Under the pieces are notes generated by a model that saw only the letters and a list, made by a program, of their open reading frames with translations, was not told where the DNA came from and ran no database searches. A DNA stretch of 33,704 bases from an uncultured Prolixibacteraceae bacterium. Lineage in GTDB: Bacteria > Bacteroidota > Bacteroidia > Bacteroidales > Prolixibacteraceae. The position numbers and the translations under genes were made by a program. The DNA is taken from contig CAJXZG010000061.1 in assembly GCA_913063265.1 (NCBI GenBank), positions 1 to 33,704 on the forward strand. The letters run 5' to 3'. Of the stretch, positions 8,459 to 15,459 are shown piece by piece (position 1 is the stretch's first letter; each line of letters starts with the position of its first letter).

Positions 8459-9568
8459 TTAGTGATGTTCTGCCGTTGCCATTCCAAAATAAAGGGCCGA
8501 CAGAAACGTAAAAACATATGCCTGAATAAAAGATACCAGTACATCCAATAAAACTATAAATACTGAAAAAGCTATTGAAACCGGACTTATAGCAAATCCA
8601 GCTGCTACTCCCATCAAACTACCAAAAATAAAAATAAGGCTAACAAATACTGTAACAATCATATGTCCGGCAAGCATGTTTGCAAACAAACGAATCATTA
8701 ATACAAAAGGCTTTGTAATTACACCGGCCAATTCAACAATAGGCATCAAAGGAATTGGTATCTTCAGCCACGTTGGCACATCCGGATTATAAATTTCTTT
8801 CCAGTAGTGTTTGTTTCCGCTTATGGTAGTTACTCCAAAAGTAAATAATGCTAAAACCATAGTAACCGCAATATTACCTGTTACGTTAGCTCCAAAGGGT
8901 GGAAATGGTATTAAACCAATAAGATTTGTTAAAAGGATAAAAAAGAACAGAGATAATAAAAATGGCATAAATTTTTCATATTTCTTTTCACCTATTGCAG
9001 GTTTTGCCACTTCGTCCCGAATAAATAAAATTACCGGCTCCATTAAATTTTGTATTCCTTTGGGTGCTTTATTTTTATTCGCTACCGACTGGGATGCTAC
9101 TTTGATAAATATCCAGATTAAAAGAATAGCTATAATTATTGCTTGCGCTACTACTTTCGTAATTGAAAAATCATAGGGCTTTCCTATTTCTTCCCCGTGA
9201 GCATCCAATTCCACAATTTTGCCAGAGTTTTCCTTACTGTGTGAGATACGAAATCCTTTATAGTCGTCGTGCCCGTGATGAAATTTATATGACATAAATA
9301 TATGGAAGCTTTTTCCCTCATGCAATTCAGGGTTTTGACTATAAAGAATTATTGGTAAAGGAATACTAAAATGCTTATCCCCAACTGAAAAAACATGCCA
9401 GTCATATGCATCCAAAACATGTTCAATAATAAATTTACCGGCATTAAACTCACTTTCGTTATGTGTGTTTTGTGCCTCATTTTCATGAGTGTCTTTGGCG
9501 AGAGTTGTGTTTATTGAGACTAAACTCAGTATAAAAATTATAAAGATTCCGGTGGAAAACTTTAGCAT
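8459..9568 (-). CDS. atpB: F-type ATP synthase subunit a, with long N-terminal extension
   Basis: Subunit a provides the two half-channels through which ions reach the c-ring. The essential arginine is R293 in MIRLFANMLAGH. The C-terminal half (residues about 135-369) holds the usual membrane helices. At 369 residues it is about 100 longer than the E. coli protein. The excess is N-terminal: a likely signal peptide (residues 1-24, ending TTLAK), then a His-rich, charged stretch with segments such as FHHGHDD near 96-102, probably outside the cytoplasmic membrane. Long a-subunits of this type are known in Bacteroidota. It starts the structural-gene series B-E-F-H-A-G. Confidence 0.95.
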   Translation of the reverse strand: MLKFSTGIFIIFILSLVSINTTLAKDTHENEAQNTHNESEFNAGKFIIEHVLDAYDWHVFSVGDKHFSIPLPIILYSQNPELHEGKSFHIFMSYKFHHGHDDYKGFRISHSKENSGKIVELDAHGEEIGKPYDFSITKVVAQAIIIAILLIWIFIKVASQSVANKNKAPKGIQNLMEPVILFIRDEVAKPAIGEKKYEKFMPFLLSLFFFILLTNLIGLIPFPPFGANVTGNIAVTMVLALFTFGVTTISGNKHYWKEIYNPDVPTWLKIPIPLMPIVELAGVITKPFVLMIRLFANMLAGHMIVTVFVSLIFIFGSLMGVAAGFAISPVSIAFSVFIVLLDVLVSFIQAYVFTFLSALYFGMATAEHH

Positions 9569-9597
9569 GGTTCAATTACATTTTATTCTAACACCTA

Positions 9598-9605
9598 CAA
9601 ATTTA
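9598..9605 (-). promoter_or_regulatory. Possible -7 box upstream of atpB
   Basis: The minus strand reads TAAATTTG, matching TAnnTTTG, about 30 nt before the atpB start. The -33 region is T-rich but lacks a clean TTTG, so this may be only an internal or weak promoter. Confidence 0.35.
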
Positions 9606-9607
9606 GA

Positions 9608-9638
9608 AGATTTTTTTAACCATAGTTAAAAAAAATCT
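9608..9638. repeat. AT-rich inverted repeat just upstream of atpB
   Basis: The arms TTTTTTTAAC (9611-9620) and GTTAAAAAAA (9625-9634) are perfect complements around CATA. They extend to AGA and TCT on the outside with one unpaired A. It lies next to the possible -7 box at 9598-9605, so it could be an operator or a weak terminator after the upstream membrane-protein gene. Confidence 0.5.
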
Positions 9639-9700
9639 ACTATCTCGTAACTATTTCAATTCTTGGTTGATTTTCCATTTCAACTTTTGTAAAATTCAAT

Positions 9701-10072
9701 CTATTTTCTTTTTGTAATTTTTAATACTTCCACCACTTCAAATGTTGTAAATATGATATAAAAAAGCATTAAACAGACTACAAAAACTATCACATTTTCT
9801 GTATCAAAAATAATGTATACTACGGCAACAAGCGAGTACAAAAAAAGTTTTAAGAAAGAGATAAGCATTGTATTGTTTGTGAATTTTGCCATATTCTTTT
9901 TAGCAAGTTGCATCTGATAAGCATGAAGAAAAATGGTTGTAGCAGCAAAGAACAAAAGAAGATATGGTAAAACAGGCAAATAATATTGCGGTATAACAAA
10001 TATAAAAGCTATAGCACCCAAAACCGTTAAAACCAATGATATAGTAACTATCTTAAAAATGAATTTTTTCAT
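9701..10072 (-). CDS. AtpI-like four-helix membrane protein of the atp locus
   Basis: This 123-residue protein is almost entirely hydrophobic, with four likely membrane helices at about 8-28, 32-52, 69-88 and 92-114 and Lys-rich ends (MKKF at the start, KITKRK at the end). No catalytic motif is visible. Size, helix count and place between AtpZ and atpB match the AtpI-type accessory proteins that aid c-ring assembly or ion supply in other bacteria, but sequence identity to AtpI is not obvious to me. A gap of 132 bp with an AT-rich inverted repeat separates it from atpB. Confidence 0.6.
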   Translation of the reverse strand: MKKFIFKIVTISLVLTVLGAIAFIFVIPQYYLPVLPYLLLFFAATTIFLHAYQMQLAKKNMAKFTNNTMLISFLKLFLYSLVAVVYIIFDTENVIVFVVCLMLFYIIFTTFEVVEVLKITKRK

Positions 10073-10391
10073 TCGCCTGTAATTAATTATTTAAATGGTG
10101 ACTCAATCCTGGCTGAAGGTAGACAGGTAACTTATAAAATCTTGTTCCTTTTTATCAAAAACTCTTTGAATATATTCAATCTGTTCAAAACCTTTTTATT
10201 TGTGAAACCATGATTACAACACAAGCATTATTACATTCTTGAAATATTATTTTCATTGTTTTCTTATTTGATTGGTTTTAGAATAAAGATATACCAAGAT
10301 CTCTGATATGACAGTTTCTATTTGGGCACAGCCCTTTTCAAACAATTGAAATTCCAAAAATCTAAATGGTGCAATTTATTTGATAGCTTTT
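10073..10391. other. 319-bp gap in the atp locus with a possible decayed small gene
   Basis: No intact gene of normal size is present. On the minus strand an ATG at 10256 opens 23 codons to a TGA at 10185; a +1 shift at that stop opens 27 protein-like codons (including FDKKEQDFISYL) to a stop at 10103-10105. The rest is AT-rich, and I see no consensus promoter in either direction. Confidence 0.3.
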
Positions 10392-10631
10392 TTATTTTTT
10401 CTTTAAAAGGTTTTTAGTTCCGTAAATAATTGCCAATACAACTGAAAGCGTCATAAATCCAAAAGTAAAACCCTTAAAATCATTGTTCATCCACTGATCC
10501 AGTTTATACCCGCCAAAGGTTCCGAAAGCAATAATTGCCATCATTTCAAACCCTAAACCTGAATACCGGATAAAATTATTGAACTTTCTTTGGGGTTTCC
10601 TTTTCTGGTTCATCTGCCGGTTTTCCTCCAT
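10392..10631 (-). CDS. atpZ: AtpZ/AtpI-family membrane protein
   Basis: This 79-residue protein has a basic N-terminus, then two membrane helices (about 25-43 and 54-73) split by a KLDQWMNND segment, as in AtpZ/AtpI accessory proteins of ATP synthase operons. These are thought to form an ion channel or to help assemble the c-ring. The GxxLD pattern between helices (GGYKLDQWM) is typical. The ATG at 10631 lies inside the bactofilin gene, giving a 56-bp overlap. A second ATG at 10613 (73 residues) has a GGAGG 11 nt before it and is an equally plausible start. Overlap with the upstream gene indicates coupled translation. Confidence 0.8.
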   Translation of the reverse strand: MEENRQMNQKRKPQRKFNNFIRYSGLGFEMMAIIAFGTFGGYKLDQWMNNDFKGFTFGFMTLSVVLAIIYGTKNLLKKK

Positions 10632-11007
10632 TCATCACACAGCTACCCGAAAATATTGCTCCGGGCTCAATGGATAGTTTCCCGGCTATAATATCTCCAA
10701 CAATCTGTGATGTTGATTTCATATTGATAAGTTCGTTAGCTGTTATTTTACCCTTGATATATCCCGAGACTTCGATAGTATTACAAATAACCTGACCTTC
10801 TATTTTACCACTTGGGCCAATAACAAGTTTACTTTTTGCTGAAATATTGCCCAACAGTTCACCATCAATTCTTATATCACCGTTGGCTACAACATCCCCT
10901 TTAATTTTTGTGCCTTCACTGATGATATTTATTGTTTGGTTTGGGTTGTCGTAATTTGAGTTAAGTTTTGGCATATTATCTTCTATTTTATTTTTTTTGA
11001 ACATCAT
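10576..11007 (-). CDS. Bactofilin-family cytoskeletal protein
   Basis: Bactofilins polymerise without nucleotide into beta-helical filaments that scaffold cell-wall or shape proteins. This 143-residue protein has the central bactofilin domain at about 28-125, with short repeating beta-strand turns such as IRIDGELLGNISAKSKLVIGP and IEVSGYIKGKITA. Flexible tails follow the family plan: an N-terminal Asn/Lys-rich segment and a charged C-terminus ending ETPKKVQ. It overlaps the atpZ start and so appears to head the atp locus. No peptidase or MreB-like gene is near, so its partner is unknown. Adjacent ATGs at 11007 and 11004 are both possible starts. Confidence 0.9.
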   Translation of the reverse strand: MMFKKNKIEDNMPKLNSNYDNPNQTINIISEGTKIKGDVVANGDIRIDGELLGNISAKSKLVIGPSGKIEGQVICNTIEVSGYIKGKITANELINMKSTSQIVGDIIAGKLSIEPGAIFSGSCVMNGGKPADEPEKETPKKVQ

Positions 11008-11181
11008 TTTAATTAAAGATTTTCAGGGCTATGAATTTACAATTTTTTGATCATCCAACAATGGAATAAATCAATAAGTAATCTTCAAAATTTTAGAATG
11101 GTATTACCAGCCCTCCGGAAACCTAAAATTCAAACTGTTATTTAAATTTAATTTTGTAATAATAAAAGTACAAAGCAGATT

Positions 11182-12180
11182 CTATTCTGTGTCGTATGCC
11201 CATTTCAGGAAAACACTTCCCCATGTAAAGCCTGCACCAAATGCAGCTAAGATTATATTATCTCCTTTTTTCAATTGCTTTTCATAGTCGTAAAGACAAA
11301 GCGGAATTGTTGCCGAAGTTGTATTCCCGTACTTCTGAATATTGATCATTACCTTATCTTTTCCAACACCCATTCTTCGTGCAATTGCATCAATTATTCT
11401 CATATTCGCCTGATGTGGGACAACCCATGCAACATCTTCAGGCTGAAGATTATTTTTTTTCATGATTTCTTCAGCAACATTTGCCATACTTGAAACTGCA
11501 GCCTTAAATACGGCCTGCCCTTCCTGATAAACAAAATGTTCCTGCCGGTCAACTGTTTCGTGAGACGCCGGGCGTAATGAACCACCAGCTTTCATATGCA
11601 AATGATGACGTCCGAGACCATCAACACGATGCATGTAATCAACAACACCCAGGTCTTCAGCTGTTGGTTCAAGCAAAACAGCCGTTCCGGCATCACCAAA
11701 TAGCGGGCAAGTTGTTCTGTCTGTATAGTTTGTTATTGCCGACATTTTTTCGGCTCCCACAACAATTACTTTTTTGTAACGCCCTGATTCTATAAACTGA
11801 ACAGCTGTGGACAAAGCAAAAATAAATCCTGAGCAGGCAGCATTTAAATCGAAACTCCATGCTTTTCGTATTCCAACTTTTGATGCAATAATATTGGCTG
11901 TGGCAGGAAATGGCATGTCCGGAGTAATTGTTGCACAAATCAGCATGTCCACATCATCGGCTTTTGTATTGGTCTTCTCCAATAAATTAAGAACAGCATT
12001 TGTTCCCAGGTCACTCGTTGCTTTACCGGGTTCTTTGTAAATTCTTCTCTCCTTGATTCCAATTCGTTGCATAATCCACTCATCAGAGGTTTCAACCATC
12101 GTACTGAGTTCGTCGTTTGTTAACCGGTATTCAGGCAAAAATGCTCCTACTCCGGTAATTGCCGCCCTTAAATTTGCCAT
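11182..12180 (-). CDS. fabH: 3-oxoacyl-ACP synthase III (KAS III)
   Basis: FabH starts fatty-acid synthesis by condensing an acyl-CoA primer with malonyl-ACP. The 332-residue protein has the full Cys-His-Asn triad: C116 in [14 protein letters not shown]256 in [11 protein letters not shown], and N286 in [11 protein letters not shown]. Thiolase-fold marks include [11 protein letters not shown] near 161-171 and the C-terminal [12 protein letters not shown] loop. It follows rpmF as in many bacteria, but plsX is missing between them and a terminator lies after rpmF, so fabH probably has its own promoter. A perfect 16-bp palindrome is 13 bp before its start. Confidence 0.96.
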   Translation of the reverse strand: MANLRAAITGVGAFLPEYRLTNDELSTMVETSDEWIMQRIGIKERRIYKEPGKATSDLGTNAVLNLLEKTNTKADDVDMLICATITPDMPFPATANIIASKVGIRKAWSFDLNAACSGFIFALSTAVQFIESGRYKKVIVVGAEKMSAITNYTDRTTCPLFGDAGTAVLLEPTAEDLGVVDYMHRVDGLGRHHLHMKAGGSLRPASHETVDRQEHFVYQEGQAVFKAAVSSMANVAEEIMKKNNLQPEDVAWVVPHQANMRIIDAIARRMGVGKDKVMINIQKYGNTTSATIPLCLYDYEKQLKKGDNIILAAFGAGFTWGSVFLKWAYDTE

Positions 12181-12192
12181 TGCGTATTATAT

Positions 12193-12208
12193 TTCTAAAA
12201 TTTTAGAA
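12193..12208. promoter_or_regulatory. Perfect palindrome just upstream of fabH
   Basis: TTCTAAAATTTTAGAA is a 16-bp perfect dyad 13 bp upstream of the fabH ATG, in the position of an operator. A related AAAATTTTAGAAT recurs at 11088-11100, downstream of fabH and upstream of bactofilin. In AT-rich DNA such a dyad can arise by chance. Confidence 0.35.
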
Positions 12209-12400
12209 TACATGTAAAATAAAACAGCGCGAATTTAAAGGTTTAACACGGGATATTTATAAGAATTCCTTGATGGAATAATCAGGATTTAATAAATATT
12301 CTTTTTATCGCTGAACAATTAATTGATGTGTTCGAAAAATCTGTTTTGATGGGGATTTATAATTTCTTTTGAATTTGATTTGAGGAATATATTTTCAGGA

Positions 12401-12431
12401 GCAAAAAAAACCAGGTTTTTAACCTGGTTTA
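12401..12431 (-). terminator. Intrinsic terminator after rpmF
   Basis: On the minus strand AAACCAGGTT pairs perfectly with AACCTGGTTT around a 3-nt loop, followed by a run of T. The first stem bases overlap the rpmF stop codon. This ends the DUF177-rpmF unit before fabH. Confidence 0.9.
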
Positions 12432-12614
12432 AACTGCAATTTCTTTTTCTATTACCTGTTTTCCTCTGTAGTATCCACATTCAGGACAAACCGTATGGTA
12501 CTTAACCGTTGTACCACAATTTGAACAGGTTGCCAAAGTAGGAGCAACTGCTTTATAATGCGTGCGCCTCTTGTCTCTTCTTGATTTAGATATTTTATGC
12601 TTTGGATGTGCCAT
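12429..12614 (-). CDS. rpmF: 50S ribosomal protein L32
   Basis: L32 (bL32) is a small protein of the large ribosomal subunit. The 61 residues start with MAHPKHKISKSRRDKRRTH, the classic basic N-terminus, and carry a zinc ribbon with C30, C33, C43 and C46, so this is the zinc-binding form. It lies 11 bp after the DUF177 gene, the widespread yceD-rpmF pair, and its stop codon runs into a strong terminator. Confidence 0.97.
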   Translation of the reverse strand: MAHPKHKISKSRRDKRRTHYKAVAPTLATCSNCGTTVKYHTVCPECGYYRGKQVIEKEIAV

Positions 12615-12625
12615 AATATATATAT

Positions 12626-13162
12626 TTAGTTATTATTTCCAAATTTCTTTAACGCATCCCAACGAGGATCGGTTTCTGTTTTTTCTTCCTTTTCAGGACG
12701 CGTATATTTCTTCAATTTCTTTAACATTTCTTTGTTACATGCTCTTTTTCCATCCTTGTTTTTTGGATGAACGTGTCGCAAAGGAATACTTAACGATACA
12801 AATTCGTAAATAATCTGGGTAAGGTTGATAAAGTGTTCTTCAGGATTAATCCATATAATATTATCACCTTCATCTTCCTTTTCTTCTCCAAATTTTACAA
12901 ACATTTCCGCTTTGTGTGAAATCACCTGGTTGTAGTTATCCAAACATCGGTCGCAGTTTAATTCAACTTCTCCTTTTAAATCGAAAATCAGTTTCATAAA
13001 GGTACTTCGTTTTTCAAGCTCAACATTAACCAATACTTTTCCAATTTCAACCGGGCTTTCATCAAAGTGTTCAAAGAACTTGTTATCTACTTCAAAATCG
13101 AAATCGTGAAGTCCTTCTTTAAGCCCCTTAAACTCAATATTATATTTCGTTTTCCAACTCAC
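12626..13162 (-). CDS. YceD/DUF177-family protein
   Basis: DUF177 (YceD) proteins are linked to large-subunit and 23S rRNA biogenesis in other organisms and almost always precede rpmF, as here (11 bp gap). From the GTG at 13162 the product has 178 residues. It shows the N-terminal YNIEFKGLKEGLHDF segment and the central C-x2-C motif LNCDRCLDNY (C70 and C73). The frame is open to a TTG at 13183, but that codon lies in a promoter -7 box (13181-13188), and the family begins close to the GTG. A charged C-terminus rich in Glu and Lys follows. Confidence 0.85.
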   Translation of the reverse strand: MSWKTKYNIEFKGLKEGLHDFDFEVDNKFFEHFDESPVEIGKVLVNVELEKRSTFMKLIFDLKGEVELNCDRCLDNYNQVISHKAEMFVKFGEEKEDEGDNIIWINPEEHFINLTQIIYEFVSLSIPLRHVHPKNKDGKRACNKEMLKKLKKYTRPEKEEKTETDPRWDALKKFGNNN

Positions 13163-13180
13163 GTTTCGAAAAAAGTGTTG

Positions 13181-13188
13181 CAAAAGTA
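13181..13188 (-). promoter_or_regulatory. -7 promoter box of the DUF177-rpmF unit
   Basis: The minus strand reads TACTTTTG, an exact TAnnTTTG, placing the transcript start about 15 nt before the GTG at 13162. No good TTTG lies at the expected -33 position. It coincides with the upstream TTG of the open frame and argues against that start. Confidence 0.5.
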
Positions 13189-13291
13189 AAAATTTTTTAT
13201 CAACACCCGAAGAAAACAGTAATTAATTTGATTTTTAGTAATAATGTGAAGAAAAAATAAATAAGGTGAAAGCAATATCCCTTAGTTCGTT

Positions 13292-13363
13292 CTATTTCCC
13301 AAGAATAATTCTAAACGTAGTTCCTTTCCCTATTTCTGAAGATTTAATAAAAATTTTGCCGTA
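13292..13363 (-). pseudogene. Relic of a sensor histidine kinase C-terminus
   Basis: On the minus strand one frame reads [14 protein letters not shown] and then TTFRIILGK before a TAG stop at 13292-13294. This is the usual end of a histidine kinase ATPase domain: the G-K-I strand, the S-x-x-G-x-G-T-T-F lid region and a final short strand. The rest of such a gene would have to lie across the HU gene at 13363, where no kinase frame exists. It is therefore a fragment, left after a deletion or rearrangement. The match is short and recognised by eye. Confidence 0.55.
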
Positions 13364-13632
13364 TGAACAAAGCACAATTAATTGACGCAATGGCCGAAAA
13401 AGCTGGCCTAACTAAAGTAGATGCTAAAAAAGCCCTTGATGCATTTGTATCAGCCACTACCGACGCATTAAAAGGTGGTGACAGAGTTGCTCTTATTGGA
13501 TTTGGTTCTTTCTCAGTATCAGAACGCAGTGCAAGAACCGGAAGAAATCCACAAACTGGTAAAGAAATACAAATTGCTGCCAAAAAAGTGGTTAAATTCA
13601 AAGCAGGTGCTGAATTAGCCGATCAAGTTTAA
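13363..13632 (+). CDS. HU-family DNA-binding protein
   Basis: HU proteins bend and compact DNA as small dimers. The 89-residue sequence begins [18 protein letters not shown], the standard N-terminal helices, and has the hinge [21 protein letters not shown] (residues 46-66), whose RNPxTG tip inserts into the DNA minor groove. This is the canonical one of two HU-type genes in the window; the other is at 17225-17509. A strong terminator follows 20 bp after the stop, so it is transcribed alone. I find no consensus promoter just upstream, where a histidine-kinase relic lies instead. Confidence 0.96.
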   Translation: MNKAQLIDAMAEKAGLTKVDAKKALDAFVSATTDALKGGDRVALIGFGSFSVSERSARTGRNPQTGKEIQIAAKKVVKFKAGAELADQV

Positions 13633-13652
13633 CAGCACAATATGAAGAAATT

Positions 13653-13684
13653 AAAAGGGAAACAAATTGTTTCCCTTTTTTTTT
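13653..13684 (+). terminator. Intrinsic terminator after the HU gene
   Basis: AAAAGGGAAAC and GTTTCCCTTTT pair perfectly around a short AAATT loop, followed by a long T run. It ends the HU transcript. Confidence 0.92.
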
Positions 13685-13702
13685 GCTTTTTTGTTAATGT
13701 CG

Positions 13703-13733
13703 TTTATGCACAAATAAGTATATTATAACTTCG
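13703..13733 (+). promoter_or_regulatory. Possible promoter of trmH
   Basis: TTTA at 13703-13706 and TAACTTCG at 13726-13733 with a 19-nt spacer resemble TTTG-N19-TAnnTTTG with one mismatch in each element. It lies about 60 nt before trmH. Confidence 0.4.
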
Positions 13734-13793
13734 CATCTCACTCACATATTCATTTTCTTAATTATAGTTTGTTAAGATTAAAATAATTGGCAT

Positions 13794-14477
13794 ATGAACC
13801 AGGATAAAACCAAGTTGCTTGAATACTTGTCTACTTTTATTACCCCCGATCGACTATCGTTATACAACAAGGTAATTGAAAATCGCACCAATTACATTAC
13901 CGTGGTTTTAGAGGATATCTATCAGCCTCAAAATGCAAGCGCTGTTTTACGTTCTTGTGATTGTTTTGGAATTCAAAATGTAAATGTTATTGAAAACCGC
14001 AATGAATTTACAGTAAACACGGAAGTTTCACTGGGTTCATCAAAATGGATTAACATAAATAAGTTTAACAAAAATGAAAATAACAGTTTACACTGTTTGC
14101 AAACGCTAAAAAAACAAGGATACAGAATCGTAGCCACATCGCCTCACACCAATGATGTGGAATTACCCGACTTTGATATTTCAAAAGGAAAAATGGCTCT
14201 TGTTTTTGGCTCCGAACTTCCGGGTATTTCTGAAATAGTTAAAAAGGAGGCCGATGAATTTTTAAAAATCCCGATGTACGGTTTTACAGAAAGTTTTAAT
14301 ATTTCTGTTTCAGCTGCTATTATTCTTCATCATTTATCAGAAAAGTTGCGTAAATCAGAATCTATAAACTGGAAACTAAGTAAAAGTGAAAAAGATGAAA
14401 TAATACTTCAATGGATTAAAAACACAATAAAAAAAAGCGATTTAATAGAAAAAAGATTTTGGAAAGAAAGAGGTTAA
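13794..14477 (+). CDS. trmH: SpoU-class tRNA 2'-O-methyltransferase, TrmH-like
   Basis: This enzyme probably methylates the ribose of guanosine 18 in the tRNA D-loop. The 227-residue protein has all three SPOUT motifs: NASAVLRSCDCFGI at 47-60 (with N47 and catalytic R53), LVFGSELPGIS at 136-146, and IPMYGFTESFNISVSAA at 159-175, which forms the knot that binds S-adenosylmethionine. The Lys-rich C-terminal tail, ending in KRFWKERG, fits the tRNA-binding extension of TrmH and distinguishes it from the rRNA enzyme RlmB, which has an N-terminal RNA-binding domain. It stands alone, convergent with the hydrolase gene at 14492. The exact target is inferred from the subfamily. Confidence 0.88.
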   Translation: MNQDKTKLLEYLSTFITPDRLSLYNKVIENRTNYITVVLEDIYQPQNASAVLRSCDCFGIQNVNVIENRNEFTVNTEVSLGSSKWININKFNKNENNSLHCLQTLKKQGYRIVATSPHTNDVELPDFDISKGKMALVFGSELPGISEIVKKEADEFLKIPMYGFTESFNISVSAAIILHHLSEKLRKSESINWKLSKSEKDEIILQWIKNTIKKSDLIEKRFWKERG

Positions 14478-14491
14478 ACGAATTAAATTGA

Positions 14492-15124
14492 CTAAAAAAG
14501 TCTTTCTATTTCGTAAGAATAAATTAATTCCACACCAAGTTTTTTCCAGTTCTCAAATGGCAGGGGTATATTTGGCAGTTCTTTTACAGCATCTTCAACA
14601 ACAACAACTTTTGGTACTCTTTTTACCAGCCCTAATACAGCATCATTTACACAAACATTTGTAGTCACACCATAAACTATCACAATTTTTGGAGAAAGTA
14701 TATCAACGATATTGCCGGTATAAGGATTTCCCTTAAAAACATCAAAGGCATCTTTTCGCAGTATGAAGTTTCTAAACCTGTTGCCTCTGATTAATTTTCT
14801 ATCAAGCTGAATATCCCTGTCCCAATCAATAATAAGTGGATTTTCAGGATTTGTTTCATTCACAAATTGTGCTCCTAAAGTATCCGCCATACAATGTTCC
14901 GGAAAAGATTTAATAAAATCGGGACTTCCAGATAACTCGGAAGAATTCGAATGATGCCAGTCCGCTGTATTTATTACTTTAATAGATTCATGTTCCGCAA
15001 AATCAGTAATTTCTTTCCAGGTCGAAAGTAACATTTCGGCATCGGTAACATAAAGCTTTCCTTTAGGAGACACAAAATCAAACTGAGTGTCCACATTCCA
15101 GAATATAGATTTAGTAGCTTTCAT
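14492..15124 (-). CDS. Nicotinamidase-like cysteine hydrolase
   Basis: The 210-residue protein has the isochorismatase fold in its PncA-like form. The catalytic triad is D12 (NVDTQFDF), K124 (LRKDAFDVF) and C158 (GVTTNVCVNDA). Unlike the hydrolase at 824-1366 it also has the metal site D55-W56-H57 and H77 (SFPEHC), as in nicotinamidases, which convert nicotinamide to nicotinate for NAD salvage. Many relatives of this size act on other amides, so the substrate is only suggested. It is transcribed alone, 14 bp from the convergent trmH end, with a TATATTTG -7-like box upstream at 15213-15220. Confidence 0.8.
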   Translation of the reverse strand: MKATKSIFWNVDTQFDFVSPKGKLYVTDAEMLLSTWKEITDFAEHESIKVINTADWHHSNSSELSGSPDFIKSFPEHCMADTLGAQFVNETNPENPLIIDWDRDIQLDRKLIRGNRFRNFILRKDAFDVFKGNPYTGNIVDILSPKIVIVYGVTTNVCVNDAVLGLVKRVPKVVVVEDAVKELPNIPLPFENWKKLGVELIYSYEIERLF

Positions 15125-15459
15125 TTATTAACTTCCAGTTACCGGCTCATTATTAGTTAACTGCAATTTCTCTTACTATTTATAAGCTATAAATTGCATA
15201 AATACATGTCTACAAATATAGTCATTTGCATAATCAATGTTAGTAAAAATTAGTGTGAGCATATATGATTTAAAATATCTTTTATAAAAAATTATCAACT
15301 TTAACCGAATTAAATTTTTATGACCAATTATTAAATCTTATTAAACACTCAAAATCAGCTTAAAAGGATCTGAAATCAATAATTCAAAGAAAGAATCAGG
15401 ATAAATCTTAATGTTAAAACAAAAAAAAGCCGCTCACTTTTCTGAACGGCTTCCTTATT
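15125..15459. other. 335-bp AT-rich intergenic region
   Basis: No coding frame of interest is seen. It holds a -7-like box on the minus strand (TATATTTG, 15220-15213) for the hydrolase gene, without a good -33 element, and the terminator of the RNase gene at its right end. Small inverted repeats such as CAGTTA/TAACTG near 15137-15165 are probably incidental. Confidence 0.5.
15421..15452 (-). terminator. Intrinsic terminator after the RNase G/E gene
   Basis: On the minus strand AAGCCGTTCA pairs with TGAGCGGCTT with one mismatch around a 6-nt loop, followed by eight T. It ends the RNase gene at 15460. Confidence 0.9.
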
